Shown: piece after piece, positions 1 to 8,423 of the stretch
How the letters are laid out: every line of letters begins with the position of its first letter
Numbering within the stretch: position 1 is the stretch's first letter
Source of the DNA: Pleomorphomonas sp. T1.2MG-36
GTDB lineage: Bacteria; Pseudomonadota; Alphaproteobacteria; Rhizobiales; Pleomorphomonadaceae
Direction of reading: 5' to 3'
Assembly: GCF_950100655.1 (NCBI RefSeq)
Contig: NZ_CATNLY010000004.1
Coordinates: 40,859 to 53,760, forward strand
DNA length: 12,902 bases
The notes under the pieces: model-generated
What the model was told of the DNA's origin: nothing
The model's input: only the letters and a program-made list of their open reading frames with translations
Database searches by the model: none
Translations under genes and position numbers: made by a program

Positions 1-10
1 GAGGTCCTCG

Positions 11-552
11 CTTTCGCAAGGATGACAGATTTATATATAGGAAACAACCGGATAGCGATTGCGTGCCCTCATGGCGGCGTTGTTCGTGGTTGCCGTGGAG
101 CCAGCGAGGAGCTTGCGAGCGGCGGATCGCTGCCCCCTTCATATCACGCAGTCATCCTTGCGAAGGCGAGGACCTCGGGACGAGAAGGTGGTGCGGGTCG
201 TATCGGGCGGCATTGAATATGGGGAGAGCTATATCAGCCGATCGCTCCATTCTGCCTGAGGTACACCTTGAATTCGCGCGCGAATTCAAGCGGCTTTCGC
301 AAGGATGACAGATTTATATATAGGAAACAATCGGATAGCGCTTGCGTGCCCTCATGGCGGCGTTGTTCGTGGTTGCCGTGGAGCCAGCGAGGAGCTTGCG
401 AGCGGCGGATCGCTGCGCCCTTCATATCACGCAGTCATCCTTGCGAAGGCGAGGACCTCAGGACGAGAAGGTGGTGCGGGTCGTATCGGGCGGCATTGAG
501 TAGGGGGAGCGCTATATGGGCCGCTCGCTCTGTTCTGCCTGGGGTCATGCGT
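11..552 (+). repeat. Tandem direct duplication, units of 283 and 259 bp
   Basis: Unit 1 (11-293) and unit 2 (294-552) are nearly identical along most of their length. Each starts with CTTTCGCAAGGATGACAG, continues through an AT-rich tract and a GC-rich block of about 90 bp, and ends with the sequence leading into the next reverse REP copy. Most of the length difference comes from the 26-bp palindrome near the end of unit 1 (267-292). Differences between the units are otherwise scattered single bases. A third, decayed start is visible at about 553-600. No gene is evident inside the units. Confidence 0.8.
267..292. repeat. 26-bp palindromic insertion inside a REP copy (copy 1)
   Basis: Positions 267-290 form a perfect 24-bp palindrome: CTTGAATTCGCG followed by its exact reverse complement. 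Two further bases, CG, follow. The block splits the reverse REP unit at 258-309. Read on the minus strand the order is the left REP arm ending GCGAAAGC, then CGCTTGAATTC and the rest of the palindrome, then the right arm. A second copy with a different centre lies at 5744-5769, at the same point of another REP unit. I do not recognise it as a named element. Confidence 0.75.
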
Positions 553-620
553 CTTCGCGCAGGATGACGGCTTTATATGATTGAAAACAAATACATAGGT
601 TGCGCGAAAGCGAGGACCTC

Positions 621-966
621 GGGACGAGAGGGTGGTGCGGGTTGTACCGGCGGCCAACGCGTCTGGATCCCCGATATCGTCGGACACTCTCGCTGCAACC
701 TGCCGTCGGGCCGGTCGCCGCGCCGAGTCTTTTGGGCGAATTGTCTACCTCGGAAAACAAGATTATGAAGGGTCCCCTATTGGGAGTTTCCCGTAGGGCG
801 CGGCTCGATCCGGTGAGGAGGATCGGCGTCGCGGGCGTGCTCCGCATCATCTTCGATCCGCGTTCCACTCCGGTCGGATGATGCTTGAGGCGGCCCACGC
901 GGAGGACGGTGGAGGGCAGGAGGACGTTCAGGACGTCGTGGCCAACGCTTCTCGAGGAGGAAAAGC
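621..966. other. Non-coding leader region before the regulator gene
   Basis: I see no convincing gene here. One weak sigma-70-like promoter can be proposed on the plus strand: TTGTCT at 741-746, a 17-bp spacer, and TATGAA at 764-769. Each hexamer matches four of six consensus bases. An 8-bp inverted repeat, GCATCATC at 844-851 and GATGATGC at 877-884, could fold in the leader of a transcript starting there. A good ribosome binding site, GAGGAGG at 954-960, closes the region six bases before the GTG start at 967. Confidence 0.35.
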
Positions 967-1923
967 GTGGACAGGTCAGATGAACTTCACGCACGGCACA
1001 TCAGGGATACGCTGGCCGCAGATGGGGCGGCGCGATCGGTGATCGCCGCGTCGTGGCACCGGTCGCAGGAGCTGCACAAGCTCGATCCGGCGTCGCCCAG
1101 CCCGCCCGTCTGGCGGTTGACCGACCACGAGATCACACTGGCCCGGCAGCCGCTGGAGCCGCTGATCGCCTGCGCGGAAAGCGCCATGGACCGCCTGCAT
1201 GCCGCCGTCGGCGGCGTCGGCTGCTGCGTGCTGTTGGCCGACCGCAACGGCGTGCCGCTGGAACGGCGTGGCGCGGCCGGCGACGACGCCACCTTCAGCG
1301 AGTGGGGCCTGTGGATCGGCACGCCATGGAGCGAGGGTAGCCAGGGCACCAACGGCATCGGCACCGCCATCGCCGAGCAGCGGCCGGTGACCATCCACCG
1401 CGACCAGCACTTCTTCAGCCGCAACGCGCTTCTGAGCTGCACCTCCTCGCCGATCCATGACGCCGACGGGCAACTGGCGGCGGTGATCGACGTCTCCTCC
1501 TGCCGGGCCGACCTGACCGAAGGCTTCCTGACGCTGATCGCCCAGTCGGTGGTCGACGCGGCGCGGCGCATCGAGTGCGATCTGTTCCGCCGCGCCTTCC
1601 CCGGCCGTCGCATCATTCTGGCGCCGTCGCCCGAGGGGCGGGCCGACACCCTTCTGGCCGTCGACGGACACGAACTGATCGTCGGCGCCACCCGCGCCGC
1701 CCGCCAACTGTTGGGGCTGAGCGCGGCGGACCTCGACGGCCGCACCCCGATCGGCGACCTGATCGCCCGCGAGCGCGAGGCCGACGACCTGGCCGCCGGC
1801 GAACGGGCGGTGGTTCAGCGCGCCCTGGCGAGGGCGCGCGGAAACGTGTCGCACGCCGCCGAACTGCTCGGCATCAGCCGCGCGACGTTGCACCGCAAAC
1901 TCAACAAGCTCGGCCTGCACTAG
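967..1923 (+). CDS. GAF/Fis-type transcriptional regulator, AcoR-like without AAA+ domain
   Basis: Probable activator of the adjacent aldehyde dehydrogenase gene. The 318-residue protein starts with an AcoR-type N-terminal segment (VIAASWHRS, about 25-33, followed by LDP). A GAF sensor domain covers about 65-210, with the conserved WSEGSQGTNGIGT stretch at 121-133, HFF at 148-150 and LSC at 156-158. A possibly PAS-like remnant lies at about 228-262. The C-terminus is a Fis-type helix-turn-helix (GNVSHAAELLGISRATLHRK, 292-311). Full-length AcoR proteins carry a sigma-54-interacting AAA+ ATPase between GAF and Fis. Here that domain is absent and there is no GAFTGA motif, so classic sigma-54 activation is not expected. 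The GTG start is supported by GAGGAGG six bases upstream. The ligand is unknown; an aldehyde, alcohol or acetoin-like compound is inferred from the neighbour. The stop codon lies inside a structured repeat. Confidence 0.85.
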   Translation: MDRSDELHARHIRDTLAADGAARSVIAASWHRSQELHKLDPASPSPPVWRLTDHEITLARQPLEPLIACAESAMDRLHAAVGGVGCCVLLADRNGVPLERRGAAGDDATFSEWGLWIGTPWSEGSQGTNGIGTAIAEQRPVTIHRDQHFFSRNALLSCTSSPIHDADGQLAAVIDVSSCRADLTEGFLTLIAQSVVDAARRIECDLFRRAFPGRRIILAPSPEGRADTLLAVDGHELIVGATRAARQLLGLSAADLDGRTPIGDLIAREREADDLAAGERAVVQRALARARGNVSHAAELLGISRATLHRKLNKLGLH

Positions 1924-2106
1924 AAATTCTACTGGGGCGGGCATCTAGCTTAGCATTCTGCGCTTCCGGTGCTCACGAACCTTAAGTTCGCTCCGCTCCG
2001 GTTCTCGAACGCGTCGCCAAGGGCATCCGCCCGAAAAGTTGCAGACTTTTCGGGCTAAGCGGATGCCCAGGGATGCCGCACCCCAGCGAATTTCAAGCGC
2101 AGGCCG
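1911..2106 (+). repeat. Structured repeat element, copy A
   Basis: This long self-complementary element overlaps the last codons and stop of the regulator gene. Outer arms CGGCCTGC (1911-1918) and GCAGGCCG (2099-2106) pair. They continue inward through AAATTC...CTGGGG (1924-1937) against CCCCAGCGAATTT (2081-2093). Inside are a small hairpin, CGAAC-CTTAA-GTTCG (1977-1991), and a strong two-part hairpin at 2021-2068. The latter pairs GGGCATCCG with CGGATGCCC and CCCGAAAAGT with ACTTTTCGGG around a TGCAG loop. No T-tract follows, so it is not a standard intrinsic terminator. It could act as a transcript 3'-end stabiliser, a weak bidirectional terminator or a MITE-like repeat. A second copy in the same orientation follows the next gene. 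Confidence 0.8.
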
Positions 2107-2142
2107 CCGTCGCGCCTCGGACTGTCACTCCCCCCATTCGAC

Positions 2143-2160
2143 TGTCGCAGAACTGCGACA
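2143..2160. promoter_or_regulatory. 18-bp inverted repeat, candidate activator site
   Basis: TGTCGCAG-AA-CTGCGACA is a perfect inverted repeat with 8-bp arms. It sits about 100 bp upstream of the aldehyde dehydrogenase start, directly downstream of the regulator gene. Its symmetry and distance suit a dimeric Fis-type helix-turn-helix protein acting from an upstream site. I could not see a convincing sigma-54 (-24/-12) promoter between it and the gene, nor a clear sigma-70 one. The assignment to the neighbouring regulator is an inference from position. The dyad itself is directly visible. Confidence 0.5.
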
Positions 2161-2249
2161 CTGGCAGCCCGCGGCGGTAGCGAGCCGGCTGGATATTGGA
2201 TTTCACGTACGCAACTCTCCTGACAGCGCGATGAACGCGCGACCTGTCT

Positions 2250-2255
2250 GGGAGG
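2250..2255 (+). promoter_or_regulatory. Ribosome binding site fixing the aldehyde dehydrogenase start
   Basis: GGGAGG lies five bases before the ATG at 2261. Upstream in-frame starts, including ATG at 2231 and one at 2039, lack such a site and would add residues unlike the family. The site therefore decides in favour of 2261. Confidence 0.75.
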
Positions 2256-2260
2256 ACAAG

Positions 2261-3776
<1,516 letters not shown>

Positions 3777-3778
<2 letters not shown>

Positions 3779-3970
3779 AGCCTGGTCGAAATCCGCTGGG
3801 GCGGGCATATGGCTTAGTCTTCTGCGCTTCCGGTGCTCACGGACTTGATGTCCGCTGCGCTCCGGTTCTCGAAGCCGTCGCCAAGGGCATCCGCCCGAAA
3901 AGTTGCAGACTTTTCGGGCCAAGCGGATGCCCAGGGATGCCGCACCCCAGCGAATTTCGCTCCAGGCTCT
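3777..3970 (+). repeat. Structured repeat element, copy B
   Basis: Second copy of the element at 1911-2106, in the same orientation. It begins within the stop codon of the aldehyde dehydrogenase gene. Outer arms AGAGCCTGG (3777-3785) and CCAGGCTCT (3962-3970) pair. They continue inward as GAAATCCGCTGGGG (3788-3801) against CCCCAGCGAATTTC. The small inner hairpin here is CGGAC-TTGAT-GTCCG, where copy A has CGAAC-CTTAA-GTTCG. The strong hairpin (3885-3932) is almost unchanged. Thus stems vary in sequence between copies while pairing is kept. There is no T-tract. Confidence 0.8.
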
Positions 3971-4072
3971 GCGAGCCCTACGAGCAAGCATAGGAGCGCC
4001 GATCTGGGAGATCCGGGTCGGCGCTTCAAGCTGTTGGTTGTGAGGGGAGCGCTATATCAGCCGCTCGCCCCA

Positions 4073-4520
4073 TTCTGCCTGAGGTCCCCGCCTGCGCGGG
4101 GATGACAGGAGAATGATATATAGAACAACTAGTTATACGGTCTCCCCTCCCTATCAAGCCGTCATCCCCGCGAAGGCGGGGACCTCAGGAAGGTGGGGTG
4201 GGCGGTTGATATCGGGCGCCCGAGGGAAGGGGAGCTTGATAGGGGCGCGTCGGTGAGGGTGTGTAGGCCGTAAGCGATGCGCTAATTATTTGTTTCATAT
4301 CAATTAACTGTCATCCCCGCGCAGGCGGGGACCTCAGGAAGGTGGGGTGGGCGGTTGATATCGGGCTCCGTGAAACAGCGGTGCCCTATAGGTCTCCCTT
4401 GCCCTTTTCTGCCTGAGGTCCCCGCCTGCGCGGGGATGACAGGAGAATGATATATAGAACAACTAGTTATACGGTCTCCCCTCCCTATCAAGCTGTCATC
4501 CCCGCGCAGGCGGGGACCTC
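4073..4520. repeat. REP-like repeat cluster, middle, with a 114-bp near-perfect duplication
   Basis: No gene is seen between 3971 and 4589. Five REP-like palindromes of the GC-rich class lie at 4081-4106 (reverse), 4161-4186 (forward), 4310-4335 (forward), 4415-4440 (reverse) and 4495-4520 (forward). The inverted pair with its AT-rich spacer at 4073-4186 recurs at 4407-4520 with the same length, 114 bp, and only two differences that I can find. Such inverted pairs resemble BIMEs. No REP-associated transposase (RAYT) gene is present in the window. The block starting at 4208 also recurs at 5625. Confidence 0.8.
4208..4442 (+). repeat. Long direct repeat, copy 1 (235 bp)
   Basis: This block begins GATATCGGGCGCCCGAGGG and runs to the end of the reverse REP unit at 4440. 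It recurs in the same orientation at 5625-5885. The two copies differ by scattered substitutions and by one clean 26-bp insertion in the second copy, which accounts exactly for the length difference of 235 against 261. The pair brackets the gene at 4590-5336. Confidence 0.8.
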
Positions 4521-4561
4521 GGGACGAGAAGGTGATGAGGGTCGTATCGGGTTCCCCTGGC

Positions 4562-4599
4562 GATCCGGAGCATTCGCCGGATGGAATGCCTACCGGATC
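4562..4599. terminator. Possible stem-loop at the 3' end of the hypothetical gene
   Basis: GATCCGG at 4562-4568 pairs with CCGGATC at 4593-4599. Nested inside, CATTC (4571-4575) pairs with GAATG (4584-4588). The structure includes the last codons and stop of the gene. No T-tract is visible, so a terminator role is only a possibility. Confidence 0.25.
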
Positions 4600-5336
4600 A
4601 GCGCCTCGAATTCATCCGGCGTGGTCCGCTTGGCGCCCCCCATACGACTGGTCTCAGCTATCCACGGCCTCGTCCCCTCGACAAGCCAGTCGTCGCCGAA
4701 GCGGATCAGACTGAAGCCGATCAGAAAATCGCGTCCGTCGAACGAAAGAAGGGCAACACGTTCGGTTTCGGCGTCACCCTGAAAAAACTTGGCGTGTTTG
4801 GAAAAAAGGCGCTGTTGCCGTTCGCTGTTCACTTTTTCTGGCAACGGGGTGCCGATTTTCGAAATTGAAAGTTCTGACAGGCGCTCTGCCTGTACAGCGT
4901 CGAACATATCCCTCGCAGCTGTCGGATAGTTTGGACTGGCGTAAGTTTGGCCGTCCAGAAGCGCGTCTATGATCACTGGATTGTTCGCCAGCATCAGACT
5001 GTAAGTGAGAAACTGGACATCTTTTGCAATCAGACCCGCGTAGAATGCTTTGTTGACCGAGATGAAAAAGGGATCGCTGGCCGGCATCGCGAAAGAGGGC
5101 ATGATCACCTTGAGCTGCCCGGCTTGCGCCACGAAGTCGTAGCCCTCGCTCATGCGATCGACGGCGGTCGTTGCCAGAATGGCCTCGAAATCCTGTTTCT
5201 TCACCGCCTCCATGAAGGCGGTAATGGCCTCTTCCGGTGTTTTGAAATGGCCCTCTTCGGCAGCATAAGCCTCGGTCAACCAGAGACCGGCGACGACAAC
5301 GGCGACGGCAACCAACCCAAACTTCAACAAGCGCAT
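4590..5336 (-). CDS. Exported or membrane-anchored hypothetical protein, NTF2-like features
   Basis: Unknown function; 248 residues. An N-terminal signal sequence is clear: MRLLKF, then a hydrophobic core to about 20, then a possible signal peptidase I site after AYA (23-25). The mature part starts with TPEEAITAFMEAVKKQDFEA (33-52). This pattern is common at the first helix of NTF2-like/SnoaL-like domains, and the strand-like segment FLIGFSLIRFGDDWLVEG (204-221) would suit the end of that fold. The fold call is tentative. The start at 5336 was preferred over an in-frame ATG at 5441 because it begins exactly at the signal peptide; its ribosome site is weak (GAGAG). The gene stands alone between two repeat clusters. 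Its codons look less GC-biased than the ABC genes, which may indicate a different history. Confidence 0.75.
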   Translation of the reverse strand: MRLLKFGLVAVAVVVAGLWLTEAYAAEEGHFKTPEEAITAFMEAVKKQDFEAILATTAVDRMSEGYDFVAQAGQLKVIMPSFAMPASDPFFISVNKAFYAGLIAKDVQFLTYSLMLANNPVIIDALLDGQTYASPNYPTAARDMFDAVQAERLSELSISKIGTPLPEKVNSERQQRLFSKHAKFFQGDAETERVALLSFDGRDFLIGFSLIRFGDDWLVEGTRPWIAETSRMGGAKRTTPDEFEALIR

Positions 5337-5501
5337 GATGCTCTCTGCCAATGACTGTGCTCCGGTTCCATTTCCGGGACCGCGGAAGCCCAATCGTCCA
5401 CGCCCAAAGCGTTCTGCGACGCCATCGTCGGGGATCGTCATCCGTCCTGCTTTCTGGCCGATTTCATGGCCGCCACAAGCTTTAATGAAGATCGATGATT
5501 A

Positions 5502-5605
5502 TCATATGTTTACAGGCTTATCTCTGAGAAAGTCTTCTGCAAAGATGGCCGCTTCGGTGGCCACATCCATATGGCTGTCCTCCGCTGCGAAAGCGACTTG
5601 AATTC
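5502..5605 (-). pseudogene. Apparent 3' fragment of a lost gene
   Basis: Read on the minus strand, this stretch gives a protein-like tail with alternating acidic and hydrophobic residues: QVAFAAEDSHMDVATEAAIF, then AEDFLRDKPVNI and a TGA stop at 5502-5504. Upstream of about 5605 the frame runs into repeat sequence, so the 5' part of the gene appears to be missing. An ATG at 5570 could start a 22-residue peptide, but no good ribosome site is visible. I do not recognise the family. The junction bases include CTTGAATTC, a half of the 26-bp palindrome seen elsewhere, so loss through repeat recombination is conceivable. The rest of 5337-5624 holds no gene I can support; it would contain the promoter of the gene at 4590-5336. 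Confidence 0.35.
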
Positions 5606-5624
5606 GGGCAGGATGGGGGGGAGT

Positions 5625-5885
5625 GATATCGGGCGCCCGAGGGAAGGGGAGCGTGATAGGGGCGCGTTGTTGCGGGTGTGTAGGCCGTAAGCGATGGGCT
5701 AATTATTTGTTTCATATCAATTAACTGTCATCCCCGCGAAGGCCGCTTGAATTCACGAGTGAATTCAAGGAGGACCTCAGGAAGGTGGGGTGGGCGGTTG
5801 ATATCGGGCTCCGTGAAACAGGGGGGTCCTATAGGTCTCCCTTGCCCTTTTCTGCCTGAGGTCCCCGCCTTCGCGGGGATGACAG
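5625..5885 (+). repeat. Long direct repeat, copy 2 (261 bp, with insertion)
   Basis: Second copy of the block at 4208-4442, in the same orientation. It matches along its whole length apart from scattered substitutions and a 26-bp palindromic insertion at 5744-5769. Removing the insertion gives exactly the 235 bp of copy 1. It contains a forward REP unit (5727-5778, interrupted) and a reverse unit (5858-5883). Confidence 0.8.
5744..5769. repeat. 26-bp palindromic insertion inside a REP copy (copy 2)
   Basis: The block reads CG, then CTTGAATTCAC, then GA, then GTGAATTCAAG. The two 11-base arms are exact reverse complements. It sits between GCGAAGGC and GAGGACCTC of a forward REP unit. The uninterrupted block at 4208-4442 joins those arms directly, so this is a clean insertion with no obvious target duplication. 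It shares the CGCTTGAATTC start and GAATTCAAG end with the insertion at 267-292, but its centre differs. Confidence 0.8.
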
Positions 5886-6142
5886 AATTATATAATAAAA
5901 ACATATATATAGATCGTCTTCCTTGCGAAGGCGAGGACCTCAGGCAGAACGGAGTGCAACGCTGATATAGAGCGCCCGTGCACGCATTGCGCAACGATAG
6001 CGACGCGGGAAAGGCGGACCAGATATCAAGCCTTCGCCCTCGCGGTTTTCTCCTCACCAAGGATAGGCACATCGCAAATGTGTGCATGCCATAGCGCCTT
6101 CGCGGGGATGACAGGAATGTGATATAAAACAGATACTTGGGC
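5886..6142. repeat. REP-like repeat cluster, right, and ATPase gene downstream region
   Basis: A forward REP unit of the CCTTGC class lies at 5916-5941. A truncated reverse unit (right half only) lies at 6095-6112. Between them are about 150 bp in which I see no gene, only a short dyad, GCACAT...ATGTG, near 6068-6082. This stretch follows the last gene of the ABC operon on the minus strand. No intrinsic terminator with a T-tract is visible there, so the REP sequences may be what the transcript ends in. Confidence 0.6.
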
Positions 6143-7210
6143 CTACCCCAGGCGCTTCTCGGACTCGGCGTCGAAGAACAGCATCTTGTCGGCCTCGGGC
6201 AGGAGCGTGACCTTGTCGCCGCGGCGGATGTCGAGTTGTTCGTGGAGGACGACGGTGAGGCGGTGGCCGTGCAGGGAGACTTCGAGTTGGGTTTCCGAGC
6301 CGGTGGGTTCGATGACCTCCACCTCGGCGGGGAAGCCCTCTGGGTCGCGGCGCCAGTATTGCGGGCGGATGCCGAGGATGACGTCGGTGTCGGCCGGCAC
6401 GCCGAACGGCAGTTGCGGCAGCGGCAGGGTGAGGGCGCCGGCGACGAAGGCCGGGCCGGGGCCCGTCGCCGTCAGCCGGCCGGGGATGAAGTTCATCACC
6501 GGCGAGCCGATGAAGCTTGCCACGAAGACGTTGTCGGGTTCGTTGAACAGCGTCAGCGGGCTGCCGATCTGTTCGACGCGGCCCTCGTTCATCACCACGA
6601 TCTTGTCGGCCATGGTCATCGCCTCGACCTGGTCGTGGGTGACGTAGACGGTGGTAGTGCCGAGGCTCGCCTGCAGCGACTTGATCTCGGCGCGCATGAC
6701 GACGCGCAGCTTGGCGTCGAGGTTGGAGAGCGGCTCGTCGAACAGGAACACCTGCGGGTCGCGCACGATGGCCCGGCCCATGGCGACGCGCTGGCGCTGG
6801 CCGCCGGAGAGCTGGCCGGGGAAGCGGTCGAGCAGGGCGGAGAGGCCCAGCACGGCGGCGGCCGCCTCCACCTTGCGGCCGATCTCGGCCTTGGGCACGC
6901 CGCCGAGCTTCAGCGAGAAGCCCATGTTCTGGCCGACCGTCATGTGCGGGTAGAGCGCGTAGTTCTGGAACACCATGGCGATGTTCCGCTTCTTGGGCGG
7001 CAGGTTGTTGACGACCATGCCGCCGATGCTGAGCGTGCCGGCGGTGATGTCTTCCAGGCCGGCGATCATCCTGAGCAGCGTCGACTTGCCGCAGCCGGAC
7101 GGCCCGACGAGGACGACGAAGTCGCCGTCCTCGATGTCCACCGACACGCCGTGGATCACTTCCAGGCTGCCATATGCCTTGACGATGTTGTCCAAACCGA
7201 TCGACGCCAT
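6143..7210 (-). CDS. Sugar ABC transporter ATP-binding protein (MalK/UgpC family)
   Basis: Cytoplasmic ATPase that powers the sugar importer encoded just upstream. The 355-residue length fits the MalK/UgpC/MsmX group. Walker A is GPSGCGKST (36-44), the Q-loop glutamine is Gln82, and the signature is LSGGQRQRV (134-142). Walker B is VFLFDEP (154-160, Glu159), followed by the D-loop NLD, with switch His192 in VTHDQ. A C-terminal TOBE/OB-type regulatory region covers about 235-355, including ILGIRPQ (278-284). It is the last gene of the operon, 10 bp after the glycosidase gene. A possible ribosome site, AGGA, overlaps the end of that gene. Such ATPases often serve more than one importer, so its position at the end does not prove exclusivity. 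Confidence 0.95.
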   Translation of the reverse strand: MASIGLDNIVKAYGSLEVIHGVSVDIEDGDFVVLVGPSGCGKSTLLRMIAGLEDITAGTLSIGGMVVNNLPPKKRNIAMVFQNYALYPHMTVGQNMGFSLKLGGVPKAEIGRKVEAAAAVLGLSALLDRFPGQLSGGQRQRVAMGRAIVRDPQVFLFDEPLSNLDAKLRVVMRAEIKSLQASLGTTTVYVTHDQVEAMTMADKIVVMNEGRVEQIGSPLTLFNEPDNVFVASFIGSPVMNFIPGRLTATGPGPAFVAGALTLPLPQLPFGVPADTDVILGIRPQYWRRDPEGFPAEVEVIEPTGSETQLEVSLHGHRLTVVLHEQLDIRRGDKVTLLPEADKMLFFDAESEKRLG

Positions 7211-7220
7211 GGTTCAGGTC

Positions 7221-8402
7221 CTACTCCTTGGGGCCGCGCCTCTCGAAGAGGGGGCGAAAGTCGGGCAGCCGGTCCTCGCGGGCGGGGAAGGCGTCGAAGG
7301 GCTTGTGCGGTTCGGCCTGGTACCAGTAGGCGACCGAGGAGATGGAATCGCCGCGCCGGTTGGCGTGGCCGTGCTCGATGGTCACCCGGATCTGCCGCTG
7401 GAACACCACGGGGTCCTCGACGTGGAAGCGGTAGACCGACACCGGATCGGTCCAGTTGGGGCCGCCGCCGGCGATGATGCCGTGATAGGGCGCGCTGTAC
7501 TCCTGGGTCGGGCACCAGGAGGTGTTGAAATAGTCCTCCGTGCCGGTGCCGTGCAGGGTGGGCGGCCAGGCGTCGTTGGCGCCGGGGCTGGTTTCGGGGT
7601 GCGGCAGCAGCTCGGGCAGGTCCGGCTCGTCGGCGATCTGGCGCCGGCGGCCGGCGTCGGGCACCGACAGGCCCGGCTCGCCGTCGACGAAGATCATGTC
7701 GTCGCCCTCGCCGTACCAGTCCCAGCCGGCGTGGCGGCGCAGCGAATAGACGTTGTAGGTGCAGCCGACGTAATGGCCGTGCCCGGCGGCGTCGAGGATG
7801 ACGTAGTTCTGCGCCGGATCGGTGTTGGCGCCGCCGAGCTGGAACGCCTCGTTGGACATGCCGGCCTCGTCGGCCGCCTCGGGGCGCATCAGGCGGAACT
7901 GGGCGTGGAAGCGGCCCATGTCGTCCTCCAGCCGGTCGTGCAGCTCGAGGTCGACGTAGTAGTAGAACTGGACCTCGTCCTCGGCCTCGCTGGTGACGGT
8001 GAACTTCATGTGGCTGGCGAAGGGCATGGGGAAGTAGCAGTTGAAGCCCTTGCCGTCCTGCGGGCTCATCTGCAGCGGCAGGCTCCAGAAGTTCTTCGCC
8101 TTGGCGTGGCCCATGCCGAAGAAGTCGCCGATGGGCGCCTCGATGCTCGGCTCGCTCTCGCCGTCCCAGTAGGCGCGCAGGATGATCTTGCGCAGGTGGT
8201 GCGGGCTCACGCAGGCGATGGTCACCCAGATGTGGGTGACGATGCCGGCGCCGTCGGCCTCGGCGATGGTCACCGTCTCGCCGGTGGCGATGTGGAGGCG
8301 GTCGTCGTTGCCGCCGGTGCGGTCGTAGCTGGAAAACCGCCGGGTTTTCGCCTTGCGCAGCTTGGCAAGGCCCCGCAACGGTGACAGGCCGAGATTGGAC
8401 AT
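7221..8402 (-). CDS. DUF2961 / glycoside hydrolase family 172 protein
   Basis: Probable cytoplasmic glycosidase acting on furanosides. The 393 residues contain hallmarks of DUF2961, now GH172. These are RTGGNDD near the N-terminus (28-34), GETVTIAEADGAGIVTHIW (41-59), the acidic motif GEGDDMIFVDGE (231-242) and GTGTEDYFN (285-293, Glu289). By analogy with characterised members, glutamates in these last two motifs are the likely catalytic pair; that assignment is from memory of the family. Relative to many family members there is extra sequence between the two motifs (about 243-284). Known GH172 enzymes cleave alpha-D-fructofuranosides such as difructose dianhydride I, or D-arabinofuranosides. 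No signal peptide is present, so the substrate must be imported. AAGGAG lies nine bases before the ATG. It sits between permease and ATPase genes, with gaps of 21 and 10 bp. Confidence 0.85.
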   Translation of the reverse strand: MSNLGLSPLRGLAKLRKAKTRRFSSYDRTGGNDDRLHIATGETVTIAEADGAGIVTHIWVTIACVSPHHLRKIILRAYWDGESEPSIEAPIGDFFGMGHAKAKNFWSLPLQMSPQDGKGFNCYFPMPFASHMKFTVTSEAEDEVQFYYYVDLELHDRLEDDMGRFHAQFRLMRPEAADEAGMSNEAFQLGGANTDPAQNYVILDAAGHGHYVGCTYNVYSLRRHAGWDWYGEGDDMIFVDGEPGLSVPDAGRRRQIADEPDLPELLPHPETSPGANDAWPPTLHGTGTEDYFNTSWCPTQEYSAPYHGIIAGGGPNWTDPVSVYRFHVEDPVVFQRQIRVTIEHGHANRRGDSISSVAYWYQAEPHKPFDAFPAREDRLPDFRPLFERRGPKE

Positions 8403-8423
8403 TCGAGGCTTCTCCTTGGCGGA

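Larger units (their letters stand above)
1..620. repeat. REP-like palindromic repeat cluster, left
   Basis: This is a gene-free stretch made of six copies of a short imperfect palindrome. The forward form begins GTCATCC, has a GCGAAGGC centre and ends GACCTC. Copies lie at 1-26 (reverse), 151-176 (forward), 258-309 (reverse, interrupted by a 26-bp palindrome), 434-459 (forward), 541-568 (reverse, degenerate) and 602-620 (forward, missing its left arm). The orientation alternates, as in BIME-type arrays of REP elements. These copies mostly carry CCTTGC/GCGAGG arms, whereas the cluster near 4.1-4.5 kb carries CCCCGC/GCGGGG arms. Pairing is largely kept in both classes. Short ORFs through this stretch translate repeat sequence and are not considered genes. 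Confidence 0.8.

Noticed and set aside
267..290. Cloning adapter or EcoRI linker contamination
   Set aside because: The palindrome contains GAATTC twice. However, a second copy with a different centre occurs 5.4 kb away in a matching REP context, which argues for a natural element.
976..1944. 322-codon minus-strand frame opposite the AcoR-like regulator
   Set aside because: Shadow frame rich in A, G, R and Q. The plus strand has a GAF/Fis protein with a good ribosome site.
2021..2068. Intrinsic terminator after the regulator gene
   Set aside because: The hairpin is strong but no T-tract follows it on either strand at the required distance, so it was annotated as part of a structured repeat.
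2160..2260. Sigma-54 promoter for the aldehyde dehydrogenase gene
   Set aside because: TGGCAG near 2163 lacks a matching TTGCA element at the proper distance, and the regulator has no sigma-54-interacting domain.
4081..4520. CRISPR array
   Set aside because: The palindromes alternate in orientation, spacing is irregular, and spacers are themselves duplicated. No cas gene is present.
5728..6087. 119-codon minus-strand frame through the right repeat cluster
   Set aside because: It translates REP units into the familiar PAKAGTSG-like peptide and has no independent coding signal.
6137..8384. Long plus-strand open frames opposite the ATPase and GH172 genes
   Set aside because: They are antisense shadows with biased composition and no recognisable domain. 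The minus strand carries complete families with motifs.
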